Positions 1-10,197 of a stretch of DNA of 64,000 nucleotides are shown here, one piece after another. This stretch comes from Nicotiana tabacum. Lineage: Eukaryota; Streptophyta; Magnoliopsida; Solanales; Solanaceae. The notes under the pieces were generated by a model, which worked only from the letters and a program-made list of their open reading frames with translations, did not search any database and was not told where the DNA came from. The stretch covers positions 51,841,348 through 51,905,347 of the forward strand of contig NC_134102.1 of assembly GCF_000715075.1 (NCBI RefSeq), in the 5' to 3' direction. Made by a program: the position numbers and the translations under genes. How positions within the stretch are numbered: position 1 is the stretch's first letter; every line of letters starts with the position of its first letter.

Positions 1-387
1 CCTCCATACCTTCCTATCAAGGGTCATGTCATCGGTTAGCTGAAGCTGCACCATGTCTTGCCTAATCACCTCTTCCCACGTCTTCTTTGGCCTACCTCTA
101 GCTCTCCGTAGGCCTTCCAATGTCAACCTCTCACACCTCCTCACCGGGGCGTCTGTGCTCCTCCTCCTCACATGACCAAACCACCTAAGCCGCGCTTCCC
201 GCATCTTGTCCTCAATAGGGGCCACACCCACCTTGTCGCGAATAACCTCAATTTTGATCCTATCTAACCTGCTGTGCCCGCATATCCATCTCAACATCCT
301 CATCTCTGCTACCTTCATCTTCTGGACATGAACGATCTTGACTGGCCAACACTCAGCCCTATACAACATCCTTGGTCTGACCACTAC
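1..387 (-). pseudogene. RTE-clade LINE, C-terminal end of reverse transcriptase ORF (5'-truncated)
   Basis: Read on the minus strand from about 387 down to 1, the frame is open and matches the tail of the LINE copy at 47280-47700 almost codon by codon. It includes AECWPVK, the [10 protein letters not shown] stretch, [15 protein letters not shown] and [11 protein letters not shown]. This region lies after the catalytic RT core and belongs to the C-terminal domain of RTE-type LINE proteins. The element enters the window from the left, so its 3' end lies outside. Homology to the LINE stops near 385 and LTR sequence begins, as expected for 5'-truncated target-primed insertion. No stop codon is seen in this stretch, so this copy may be younger than the LINE at 43882-48082. 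Confidence 0.88.
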
Positions 388-2270
388 TATGAGGATTTTT
401 GTCAAAGTTTTGAAAAATACATATTTGGGTTTTGAGAGTAGATTTGGACTCAGATTTGAAAACAAAACACATGTATTGACTCGTGGAGTTTGGGTAGCCG
501 GAATATACCCTTGGACCCGGATTTTGACCTGGCAAGCCCAGGGTTGACTTTTGTTGACTTTCGAGGAATTGTGTAAAGACCATAGTTTTGTCTATTGTTA
601 TTCGTTTCCCTTGCATTGTTTGATGATATTAAGTCATTTTTGGTTAGAGTTGAGCCACGTGGAGGCAAGTTTTGGGGTAAAAGCTACTTTCGAGGGTTGA
701 TTTGTCCTAGTTGAGGTAAGTATCTTGTCTAACTTTATGTGGGGGAACTACCCCTTAGGATTTCGGCTGCTTGTGTTATTTGTATTACGTGGAAGACATG
801 TACATGAGGTTATGAGTATGTACATGGTCTATATGTGGTATTTTGACCGATTTAGACCCTTAGACTTCTTCCATGTATTTAATTGAATTGTCATACAATG
901 TTATATCTTTCATTGTTAAATTTACTCTCACGTGCTCTATTTGACGTTGTTAGCACTTGTTCTATCTTTAATTGTTATGTTTGCCCATATATGATTTAGT
1001 TTAAGTTGTTACCTCTCTTATTGTTGAATAAATCTTACTTGAAATGGTTATTTCGTGGGAATATCTTCTTGTCGAGTTATTGATGTTGAAGTTGTGAAAG
1101 CTATTATCACATTGAGGTTGAAGTTGTTGATTGTTGAGGTATATTTCCCTATTGAGTATTTCTCATTCATTTTGCTATCATTGAGATTCTTGTTCACGTT
1201 ATGGTTGAGCCGTGGGCTATAAGTTGTGATAACATTGGTATTGTTGATTTTGGCAAGTTGTGGCATATGGGCACATGTGGTGCGAGTTGTTATTGTGTTG
1301 TGATATTGATGCGCATGCGGCGGTATAAGGATAGGGGTTGATGTACATGCGGCGACATAAGGTGGGATCTATGTGCGTGTTGCTAGTAAGGGAATTACTT
1401 AAAGCCATGCGGCGCTATAAGGGTGCTAAAGCGCGTGTAGCTATTTCGGGATTTTTTTTCAAATATATCTAAATGTAAGGCTCACGCAGCGATATAAGGA
1501 AAGATTATGATTGAGATTGTGAAATGTGAATATGAGGCGTGGTACCTCAGTTGTGATTCTTGTTGTATTTTCTATGTTAAAAAGGCTTGTTGGTTGAACA
1601 ATGTTTTTACTTCTTCGTTGTCTTGTATTTGTCCGCATTCATTCCTTGTTGTTATTTTCATGTGTTCATTCCTTGTTGCCTTTATTGCTTAAACTCAGAT
1701 GTTAGCTTACATTATTGAACTGCTTTATTGTCATTCATTTCCTTGCTTTTCATTATTTGACTATACTATACTCTGTTCAGGTTTTTAGTCCTAGTAGGTT
1801 TCTTGACCTGGCTTGGTGACTACTCTATCGAGGTTAGGCTTGATACTTACTGGGTACCATTGTGGTGTACTCATGCTATGCCTATGCATATTTTTGTGCA
1901 GATCCAGGTACATCAGCTCGTGCCAGATGTTAGTGATCATTAAGTCATTTTCGGAGACTTCAAGGTATACCTGCCTGACGCTCGCAGGCCTCAGAGTCAC
2001 CTTTTGCCATTTCCTTATTACTATTTATCCTATTATCAGACAGTGTTGCATTAGAGATTTTAGTACATTTATATAGGGCTTATGACTCAGTTTCACCAGG
2101 TTTTGGGAGTATTAACTGTGATTCAGTATTGAGATTATTATGAGAATTATCAATTTATATCAGTTTTTAGTCGTTATTTGTATCATATTTCACTTGTTTG
2201 TTATGCTTACCTAGTCTTAGAGACTAGGTATCATCACGACATCCCAATGTAGGAATTTGGGGCCGTGACA
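388..2270 (+). mobile_element. Chromovirus C-type LTR, 3' portion (copy C')
   Basis: The region is collinear with the 3' 1.9 kb of the element C 5' LTR (24989-26890, other strand) over its whole length and ends in GTGACA like it. The bases after 2270 do not contain the TGGTATCAGAGC primer-binding site that follows C's 5' LTR. This copy is therefore a 3' LTR or a solo LTR. Its upstream third is missing, replaced by the LINE at about 387. It holds four copies of a motif close to CATGCGGCGNTATAAGG between 1310 and 1505. Short ORFs in it are also open in the C copy only because the LTRs are homologous; none looks coding. Confidence 0.85.
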
Positions 2271-2800
2271 AAAAGTCACATACTATGGTCTATACCAAGC
2301 AACATGATGAAGATAAATAAAGCGTGGGCTCTTCATATCATGTCACTGTAGAAGGCAAGCAATATATTTCATCTCTAATGGAGGTTAATGAGAAATTGGA
2401 GGGTATTTATTGGTGTTACCACATATATTTCAACGATAGCGATCCCAAAGAAGAGAAAGATGTTGAAGATGCCCTGCCACAACCTTAAGAATGAGTAAAG
2501 GTCACAATTGATGCCTTGAAAGAAGTTAACCTTGGCCCTGATGAAGAACCGAGGCCCACCTATTTGAGTGTTGTACTAGTAGTTGATGAAGAAAGTGCTT
2601 ATGTTGAGCTTATTTTGAGCTACTCAAGGAGTTCACATATGTCTTTTCTTGGAGTTTATAAAGAAATGCATTGCTTGGACCCCAAAGTAGCAGTCTATCA
2701 CCTTGTAGGCAAGATGGTGCTTGCCCTATTAAGTAGGCTCAAAGTCGCTTTAGGATAGACTTGGTCCCTTTGATTGAATCTCCATTAAAGATTCACATGC
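2271..2800 (+). pseudogene. Tat/Ogre-type pol fragment (protease-RT linker and start of RT)
   Basis: Translation shows pieces typical of Tat-lineage polyproteins: KEVNLGPDEEPRPTYLS, LDPKVAVYHL and, after a frameshift near 2715, a stretch ending AQSRFRIDLVPLIES. These sit just before the RT palm in related elements. Stops lie near 2487 and 2740. The remaining RT, RNase H and integrase are absent: recognisable coding ends near 2800. The fragment directly abuts the LTR end at 2270, so it is probably the remnant of the element that received that LTR insertion. It comes from a different Tat subfamily than A or B, judging by its divergent residues. Confidence 0.65.
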
Positions 2801-3557
2801 ATCCCAAGATCGAGACAGATTCTTAGAGATCTTGGAGAATCCTTGACCTCAGCTTGATTTCTGAAGATCCAGAGGTCAAACGCAAAATATGTTAGGTAAA
2901 GCTCATATCCAAAAGATTAAAATCGAATGATGCATCAAACGACTAGTTCTTCTCATCATTAGTCAGAGATGGTAAAATTCTTCACCCCTTTCCCCTCTGA
3001 TTTCATCTCTGTTCCTCTGATTTCATTATGATTTATCATCACAAGTTCATCTCTGTTTTTCGTCACCTTTTGTTTGAATCTGAAATTAAAATTTCAAACC
3101 CTAGAAGACCTAAATTTTGGCTGTACATACTGGGCTTTAATGCCTTCAACAACCATGAATTAATACGTTATTGATTACATGGAGTCATCTGATAATTGTT
3201 TTAAATGTTCAGTCTTGATTCTCACTATGTTTTCCTTCTCTTTTGGGCCAGCGGAGTTGATCTTGAACTCTGGCCCAAGTTTGAATTAAACTAGGCTGCT
3301 ATAATTCCTGCTTTGAGTTTGTCACCGATGTCTACCAATGATCTTTACAGCTAGTGGTCTTATATGCTATCATGCCACTACGAAGAGTCTAGGCCTCTTG
3401 TCTTACATTGCTATTGTTGGTTTTGTGTATTTGTGCTGTTAAGAAACTAACAATGTTTATTGGATGCGCATTTATTTTTGTTTTGAATGATTAATTAGGT
3501 GTTAGCTTTAACATAACAAATCATGTAGGATAAAAAGGGCAAACACACTTAGGTTAG
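2801..3557. other. Unassigned sequence, no gene recognised
   Basis: About 760 bases without a convincing ORF. It has pyrimidine-rich tracts near 2985-3060. I see no terminal repeats, domain or similarity to other parts of the window. It lies between a Tat pol scrap and the LTR of B'. It could be more decayed retrotransposon or a small piece of unique host DNA. Confidence 0.5.
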
Positions 3558-4186
3558 TGTTTACCCTAAAAATTGAGTAACAATTAAACTTATATTGTGG
3601 TTTTAAGGATATGTGATTTAAACCAGTACCAATTGATAAACAACGAATTAAGTAGATAAATTGGACAATAAAATAAATCAAACCGGTCTGCAAACAATGC
3701 CTCGACCTCGATTCGAGATAGTCTCGAGGTTAGTTAATAAGAACAGTAGAGGATGGAACAAACATCGATAAACAATAAGTAAAATAAAGAAAGCAACGTA
3801 TATGTATATTCTTATCAGTGAATAATCATTGTTCCCTTTACAAGTGAATGGGATCCCTCTTTATATAATACAGGAATCCTAAATAAGGTATAACTCTAAT
3901 AACAGAAGTACCATGATTGGCACTAATAACCGTTTTGATTTGATCTGTTCTGAGATTTTCGCCCTAATCTTCGACCGGTTACTGATATCTCGCCATTCCG
4001 TTATTATGCCTTACTTGAAGTCAGTCATGTTTGATCTCGATTTTTGCCGACCTCGATATCAATGAACACTTCGATATCCAGGCGTAATGTTCTATTTTCG
4101 AGCTCGAACACTATCTATTATGGGGTTAACCTCGAGGAAATTCCCCTTCCAATGGAATCGGGTATGCCCAATTTCGACCGTATACA
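3558..4186 (-). mobile_element. LTR of Tat element B' (3' LTR in element orientation)
   Basis: On the plus strand it starts TGTTTACCCTAAAAATT and ends CCGTATACA. It is collinear with the two LTRs of element B at 37688-38370 and 52709-53392, but is 629 bp because of small deletions. In element orientation (minus) it begins TGTATACGG and ends GGGTAAACA. A minus-strand TATA-like TATATAAAGAGG lies at about 3858-3870. The five bases to its left are GTTAG. The matching end of the element is missing, because B' is cut at 7472. Confidence 0.88.
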
Positions 4187-4261
4187 GATAGTCCCCTCAT
4201 TTTTTGGAGTCTAACGAGAAGAAACATATTTGAGACTTCGATTTAATACCACGATCAATTA

Positions 4262-4347
4262 TGATGTCAACATTGTGACGTAAGCAACATAAGCGGTTGA
4301 AGTGGCCACCAGTTCTTTCAAACCGTCAAAGTGGCTATTATAGATAG
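4262..4347 (+). promoter_or_regulatory. Promoter of the extra gene in B': TGACG pair and degraded TATA box
   Basis: TGATGTCA at 4262-4269 and TGACGTAAG at 4276-4284 form a closely spaced pair like the as-1/ocs elements bound by TGA bZIP factors. TATAGATAG at 4339-4347 stands where element B has a clean TATAAATAG. The ATG follows at 4507. The arrangement is the same in B (38438-38573), with one intact TGACG half in each copy, but not the same half. Function is inferred from motif and position only. Confidence 0.55.
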
Positions 4348-4506
4348 ACCACCTTCATAATCTTTTCAAACTTTACTTTCAAACTTCTTCTAATCTTTAA
4401 AAGCTCTTCTATTCTCTTCAAGTTCATGAACTTTGTCGGTTTACATTTGCCAATCTCTTATTAAAACACAAATTCCGCCTTCTTCTTCCTTAAACTTCAT
4501 ATAGTA

Positions 4507-7014
4507 ATGGCAAAAACATCAAAGACCATTCCTTAAGAAGAAAAGGCCTCCTCATCGCGGCCGGCCGGTGACAAAACACCGGTGGATCCACGTATCGAAG
4601 AGTGCATACCTGGTCCATGTGAACTTACTTCCGACTTTAAAGTCGAAAAACCCTCTTCGGTTCCTGGCCGATGCGAGCCCATGTCTAGATACATCTGTTC
4701 GATATCCGAAGGTGATCTAGAGCAGGAGAAAAAGGACTGCCACTGGGAGAATAAAGAGGTGGTGATTTCTACCCCCGAGGAGGACATCACCACTCATGTG
4801 AAAGGGCTCTTAAGTATGTATACTTACCCTTTCACACTGGGTTCCATCGATCCTGTCATAATCGACTTCTGCCGCCAATACCGGGTAACCCTAGGCCAGA
4901 TCTACCCCTATTTTTGGCGCATTGTCATTTTGCTCAGATTCTTCTCGAGCAAGGTCGAGGGAATGTTTTTGACCCTCGATCATCTCATTAGGCTATACAA
5001 CCCCCGTCTTTATCGGGGCGGACTGATAAGGCTTCAGCGCTGGGCCACGAAGGTGCTGTTCTCGAGCATAGACGAGGATAAGGACCGAGGATGGATGTGT
5101 TGGTTTGTCCGAGTCAGGACCTCCGACTTAATCCCCGCCGAGAAGATGCCATTCCCCGAAGAATGGAACAAGAATCGTAAGTAGAACCTCACCGATAACG
5201 TTTGATTACTTGTTATGTTTCCTTTTCCTCTTCTCATCTATATTCTTCTTTATGGTGAAGCTTCCCCCTGGTTTCCTGGTGCAGTCCCGGACCTTGCAGG
5301 CTGGGTTCGACAACTATTTTCAACCTCTTCGTATGCTGAGCGCCCGTCACACGATTTGGCCAAGGGTCTATGGAAGGCCAAAAATCATGGTAAGTTCCCC
5401 TGTCCGTGTTTGATGCTTTCCTGTGAAATACTTCTTTTTAACTTGATTTCTTCTCATACAGGTCTTGGAGATAATGTTGTCATGAGGACGCCTCCCCCCG
5501 GGGAAGAGGAGGTCACGAAGCCAACCAAAGACAAGAAAAGGAGAAGGGCCTCGCCACCAGATACCCCAAAGCCCCAGGAAAAGCAGGGCTCGAAAGTCGA
5601 AGACTGATACCGCCGTTCTGTCTGCCGATGTAGCCCAAATACTACGAGATAAAGACTAGGAGGGAGAAGATGCCAACTGTCTACTGGTGGCTCGGAAGAG
5701 GGTAGGCATCGAAGTTTCGAGAACTGCTGAGCCGGTGACGGTCGAGAAGGTTCAGCCGCAGGCCGAGGTGATCTCGGAGGAAGGTCCGAGAAGAATTCCC
5801 GAGTCATCGGGTATTGAGGATGCCTCCTGCCGTGATGGGCAACCGGCGGGTGTGCTCGAAGGGTCTAGTTCTGAGGCCCTTCAAAGAGAAGAGAATCCCC
5901 CAAGTGACTCACTTGGGGCAACTAACATTGATGATTCGCCACCCGACCCCACGTTCTCTGAGGGGCAGTTTAGGGATGCCCGGTCCATGGGGACACCCGA
6001 TGTGGGGACGGACCTCGAAGGGGATGATATATTTCACGGCTGCTTCGCGGGGGTCGATGATGTTTCCAACCTGGATGCATCACTCATTTTTGATGAGGCT
6101 CAGCGGCTTCTAAACCAAGTGAGTTTTACTTGCAGTTGATGATGTTACCATGCTTGCATTTGTTCTTATTTCTTTAAGTCTAATTTCCTTTCTTTCTGCA
6201 CATGCTACGACGCTCCATCGAGAAGCGTCCTCTAAATACCGAGCTGAGCTGGCTCGATGTGAGGCTGATCTCAAAAAGCTTACGGAGGAGAGAGACGCCC
6301 TCAAACTCCTCTATGTGCAAAAAGAAGAGGAGATCATGAGTATTCGAGCTGAGCTGATAAGAGCTCATAAAGATTAGACCGAGCTCATTGAACGGGTAAT
6401 GTAAATTTTTGGGAGCTTGTTATGTATTAACTTGATATTGGCGACTAACACTTTGATTCTGCAGGTTCAGTAGAAGGCTGAATTGGTTGAGTAGCTTCGT
6501 GAGGAGGCCAAGATGAAAGAGGTAGAGACTTTGGGGTGGAAGCAGAACATGGACCGTCTCGCCTCGGAGAAAGATGCGGTTCGGGCCCAACTGTCTTTGG
6601 TTGAGCGTCAACTCTAAAGTGTGAAGGAGGATAACTTGGCCCGAGCCCAGAAGGTTGAACATCTCGAGAATCGGTTGGCCGCTGAGCTTGCAAGGGCTAC
6701 ATCTGAGGCAGAGGTGCTCGTGGCTTCCTACCGAGCTGACGCTGAAGCCGCTAACACTCGGGCAAAGGAAATTTTTGACACTGCTGGGGTTAGATTGTCC
6801 CATGTTGCCGAGCATGCTAGGCATCAGTCTCGGAGAGAGACTCTTGAGAAGGTACATGGTCGTGGCTTCGACCTCACGGCCGATATCAAGAGTTCGAAGG
6901 TTTTGGAGGACGAGGCCGGAGCTTTGCCTTCCGATGATGAAGAATCTGCAACTGGATCCGATAACGGAGGAGGTGAAGATGAAGCTCTCGAAGAGGTGGC
7001 TCCCAAGGCGGACT
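4507..7014 (+). pseudogene. Extra (antisense to gag-pol) spliced ORF of Tat element B', 'gypsy-type transposase' domain protein
   Basis: This gene runs opposite to gag-pol of its own element family. Exon 1 (4507-5176) holds the domain Pfam calls putative gypsy-type transposase, with TYPFTLG, FRLYNPRL-like, RGGLIRLQR and RTSDLIPAEKMPFPEEW. Donors are visible at 5177 (GTAAGT), 5390, 6119 and 6396, with acceptors at 5461 and 6464. Exon 3 codes an acidic low-complexity part ending FDEAQRLLNQ. Exons 4 and 5 code a charged coiled coil (YRAELARCEADLKKL; LAAELARATSEAEVLVASY) ending near 7014. Breaks: a stop at 4533 nine codons after the ATG, a frameshift near 5575, a stop at 6375, and loss of the intron-3 acceptor (TATAG in B, CACAT here, about 6200). 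The family's function is unknown; such ORFs are known as additional ORFs of Tat elements. Confidence 0.8.
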
Positions 7015-7472
7015 AGGCACTTAGGAAATAATTTGTGTAAGACCCTGTGTAAGACCCTGTGTGGTCTTTGTAAATACTTTGCATATATGAAAGATTTCTT
7101 TTCTTTCCATTTCGTCTCCGATTTTTGATTTATGATAAATTTTGTTTTGCCTTTGCCTTGTGAAAACTTTGTTACAATCGGGTTATTGTAGCCTCTAAAA
7201 TCGAGTGAGCAATAGCTCAAACTCAGAGTAGAACAAACCCTTAGGGTTTTTAGTCAAGCGAGGGCGAGTCCCCGAGCTCAATAATATGTTCGGGATTTTG
7301 ATTTCGGATGGCTTGATCGAAGTCGTAATCGTACTATTTTTATAGCCGAGTTCGAGTAAGTTTCGAACTCACAGTAACAGACCTCTTAAGGTTTTATATC
7401 AAATAATGATGAATCCTCGAGATATATTCAAGTCAGTTTTATTTGAGCTCAGAATAGAGGAACCCTTAGGTC
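7015..7472 (-). other. Non-coding part of B' between the extra gene and the lost pol
   Basis: Collinear with 41225-41675 of element B. No ORF. Homology stops at about 7472, where element A gag coding begins without any LTR end, so this is a deletion or recombination breakpoint. Confidence 0.75.
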
Positions 7473-9090
7473 CCCCTATCTTGGTACATCAGTCAAAATC
7501 CCAAGAAGTGGGTTAGTTGGATAAGCATGGCATCGGATTTCATGGATCGATTCAGGTTTAATACGGAGAATACACCAGACGTCTTCTACATATATAATCT
7601 CAAGATTAAGCCAATGGAGACTTTCCGTGAGTATGCTACTCGATGGAGATCGGAAGCTGCAAAAGTAAGGCCGGCATTGGAAGAAGAGCAGATGAACAAG
7701 TTCTTCGTCCGGGCCCAGGATCCACAATACTACGAAAGGTTAATGGTTATCGAGAATCACAAATTCTCCGACAATATCAAATTGGGGGAAAGGATTGAAG
7801 AAGGGATCAAGAGCGGAATGGTAACTAATTTTGAGGCATTACAAGCTACAAACAAAGCATTGTAGTCAGGGGGTATATCCAAGAAGAAAGAAGTAGGGGC
7901 AGTGATGGTAGCCCAAGGTCCAAAATTTCCTCTTACACACCAAACACCTCCACCCACATATCAGCCTTCACCTCCCAAATATCCACAACCCGCCACTACC
8001 TACCACACTTATAACACCCAGCCAGCATATTATCACTCACCGCCAGCCCGCCAAAGCTATCAGAAACCCAAACCAAATTTCAACCGTAGGCCACCCAAAC
8101 AATACACCCCTATTGTTGAACCCATCGATCAATTATACGAGAGACTAAAAACTATTCGATATGTCACCCCTATTCCCGTTGTTGCCATGGAAAACTCTGC
8201 TCAATGGGTCAATCCAAATAAAACATATGCCTACCACTCCAGCATGAAAGGGCATACCATTGATGAATGTCGCACCCTGATAGACAAGATCCAGACACTA
8301 ATCGATACCAAGGTTATACAAGCAAAGGAGGGTGCACCTAATGTCCGCAACAATCCCCTCACGGATCATAGGGGCGAGGGAGTAAATATGATAGATACTG
8401 ATGAAGAATGGGACCCAGAAGGGTCGATTGGACTTATTCGAGAAGGGGATGACCCAAAGAAACCTGCGGTTACTCTTACTCCTATTGTGGTACAGATACA
8501 GCCACCAGTTAAAGTTGAAGTAGCCACACCAACCCCGTTCGAGGTGGAAAAAACACATGCAGCTGCACCTGCTCCATTCGAAGTAGAAGTAACCACACCC
8601 TTCACTATGACGGTAGCATCCACACCGCCCTTTAAATCCAATGTTGTACCTTGGGACTATGTTGCAGAAGCCAGGAGGAAAGGAAAAGCAAAAATGGAAG
8701 AATCTGGTGTAACACAAGGGATCACCAAGACTGGTAGAATTTATACACCTGAGAATTTAGGAGGAACGACTAGAGAAGCTGCTTCTAAGCAACCGATCAT
8801 CGAAACTGGCTCGGATGATCTTTGGAGAAAGGAGCAAGCAAGGAAGTATTCTGTGGTTGATCATTTGAACAAAACCCCTGCTCAGATATCCATTCTATCA
8901 CTACTGCAGAATTCTGAGGCACACAGGAACGCGTTGATGAAAGTGTTGAATGAGGCTTGTGTACCCAGCAACATTACCAGTGGAGATATGGCCAATATGG
9001 TAGGACAAGTGTTGGAAAGCCACAAGATCACTTTTTATGAAGACAAATTGCCACCAAAGGGATTAAACCACAACAGGGCGATGCACATCA
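7473..9090 (+). pseudogene. gag: gag of element A (partial)
   Basis: The frame of 7527-9206 is broken only by a TAG at 7863-7865. It starts mid-protein (LSWYISQN, then DFMDRFRFNTE and SFREYA-like FREYATRWR), the retrotransposon gag core. Residues 135-250 are Pro/Tyr/Gln-rich. A degenerate zinc-knuckle-like YAYHSSMKGHTIDEC lies near 8227-8271; the first Cys seen in relatives is Tyr here. A linker rich in Val/Thr/Pro and then charged residues follows before the protease. It would build the virus-like particle in the cytoplasm. Its first part was lost at the 7472 junction. The clean reading frame over more than 1.3 kb suggests A is younger than most elements here. Confidence 0.85.
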
Positions 9091-9640
9091 CGGTACAATG
9101 CGAGGATAAATTCATTGCCAGGGTCTTGATAGATGGAGGTTCCAGCCTCAACATCTGTCCACTGACAACTTTGAAAAGATTGGGTAAAGGTTTGCATGAA
9201 ATATGAGTAGGGACTATGAACTTGAAGGCATTCGATGGGTCTCAAATGGCCACAATTGGGGAAACCAACCTGAGCCTACAGATTTGACCAACCTGGTTTG
9301 ATGTTGAGTTTCAAGTGTTGGACATATCTACTACCTACAACCTATTGTTGGGACGACCTTGGATACATGCCGCTGGGGCTGTAGCTTCTACTCTACATCA
9401 AGTCGTGATGTTTGAGTGGAACCATCAGGAAGTGATTATCCATGGGGACGGAAGTAATCGCATTTACACCAGTCAAACTGTTCCGGTCATCGAGAGTAGA
9501 AGGAAGTTGGGTGGAGAAACATACCATCGCATCGAGCGTGTCAACGTAATTGAAAAGGACAAATGGTGGAGCAGTAAGATAGAAGGCATATTGGCATGGA
9601 CAGGGTATGAGCCTGGCAAAGGTCTCGGTAAGAATCTCTA
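9091..9640 (+). pseudogene. Aspartic protease of element A with C-terminal G-patch
   Basis: The protease active site reads VLIDGGSSLNI near 9121-9153, with Asp-Gly-Gly in place of Asp-Ser/Thr-Gly, as usual in this lineage. A stop at 9204-9206 and another near 9285 interrupt it. The second conserved protease segment, YNLLLGRPWIH, is at about 9333-9365. After it, 9552-9640 reads WWSSKIEGILAWTGYEPGKG followed by LGKNL, a TAG, then GI and KPI. This spacing matches a G-patch RNA-binding motif (Gly-Tyr-x2-Gly-x-Gly-Leu-Gly). In the autonomous ancestor the stop was probably a Gln codon. Protease would mature Gag-Pol; the G-patch role is unknown here. Confidence 0.8.
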
Positions 9641-9995
9641 GGGGATCACCAAACCAATACAGCTAAAGCGTCATGGCACAACTTTTGGGCTTAGGTATGA
9701 ATACACCTGGCACGAGTATCAGAATTAGTCGCCACCATGGCGTGGTCCTTATTACCCTCTAGAAAAACCAGTACCATTTGAGCCAGTCATTTCACCAAGC
9801 TAACATGATGTGGGAGTCCAAAGAAGATGAAGTTCTAGCCGGTATAAGGAATCTGTTTCTGGATGATGGAGACATGGATTGCAGTGCGATAGTTGAGGAG
9901 GAAGAGGAGGAAGGCCTCATTATTCAGACCTTGGAGAAAGGAGTTGTTCTCAAGAACTGGACTGCTGCACCATCAAGGGCCCATTGAGTTCCTGG
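9641..9995 (+). pseudogene. Element A region after the G-patch, end of the upstream exon
   Basis: After a frameshift near 9720 the frame 9778-9987 reads ANMMWESKEDEVLAGIRNLF, an acidic EEEEEE run and GVVLKNWTA. It ends just before a GT donor at 9996. It is conserved in position in related elements but has no named domain that I can assign. Confidence 0.6.
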
Positions 9996-10197
9996 GTAGC
10001 CTGGCAATTAGCATCATTTATTTTTAAAAGCAATTTTTATGAGCATTTAAGACGTTTTCAGCATTTTGTTTTAAGCATGTTTTGTTTTGAAATAATTGCT
10101 TGGGTCATCAAGCCGCACCTGTTTGACGTTTTCAAGATTTATCTAAATGCTATATGTTTTTAGTATTTATTATTATTCTTTATATTTTTTTCTACAG
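9996..10197 (+). other. Probable intron between protease and RT (Ogre type)
   Basis: GTAGCC at 9996 and TTTTTTCTACAG ending at 10197 bound a 202-bp AT-rich stretch with a strong pyrimidine tract. Coding resembling the polyprotein resumes at once (DELTTVTCNE). Splicing here would fuse gag-protease to RT-integrase, as described for Ogre elements. The donor has a non-canonical +4 to +6, so splicing efficiency is uncertain. Confidence 0.6.

Noticed and set aside
4533..4793. Minus-strand ORF inside the extra gene
   Set aside because: It is the reverse frame of exon 1, which has clear domain similarity on the plus strand in two copies.
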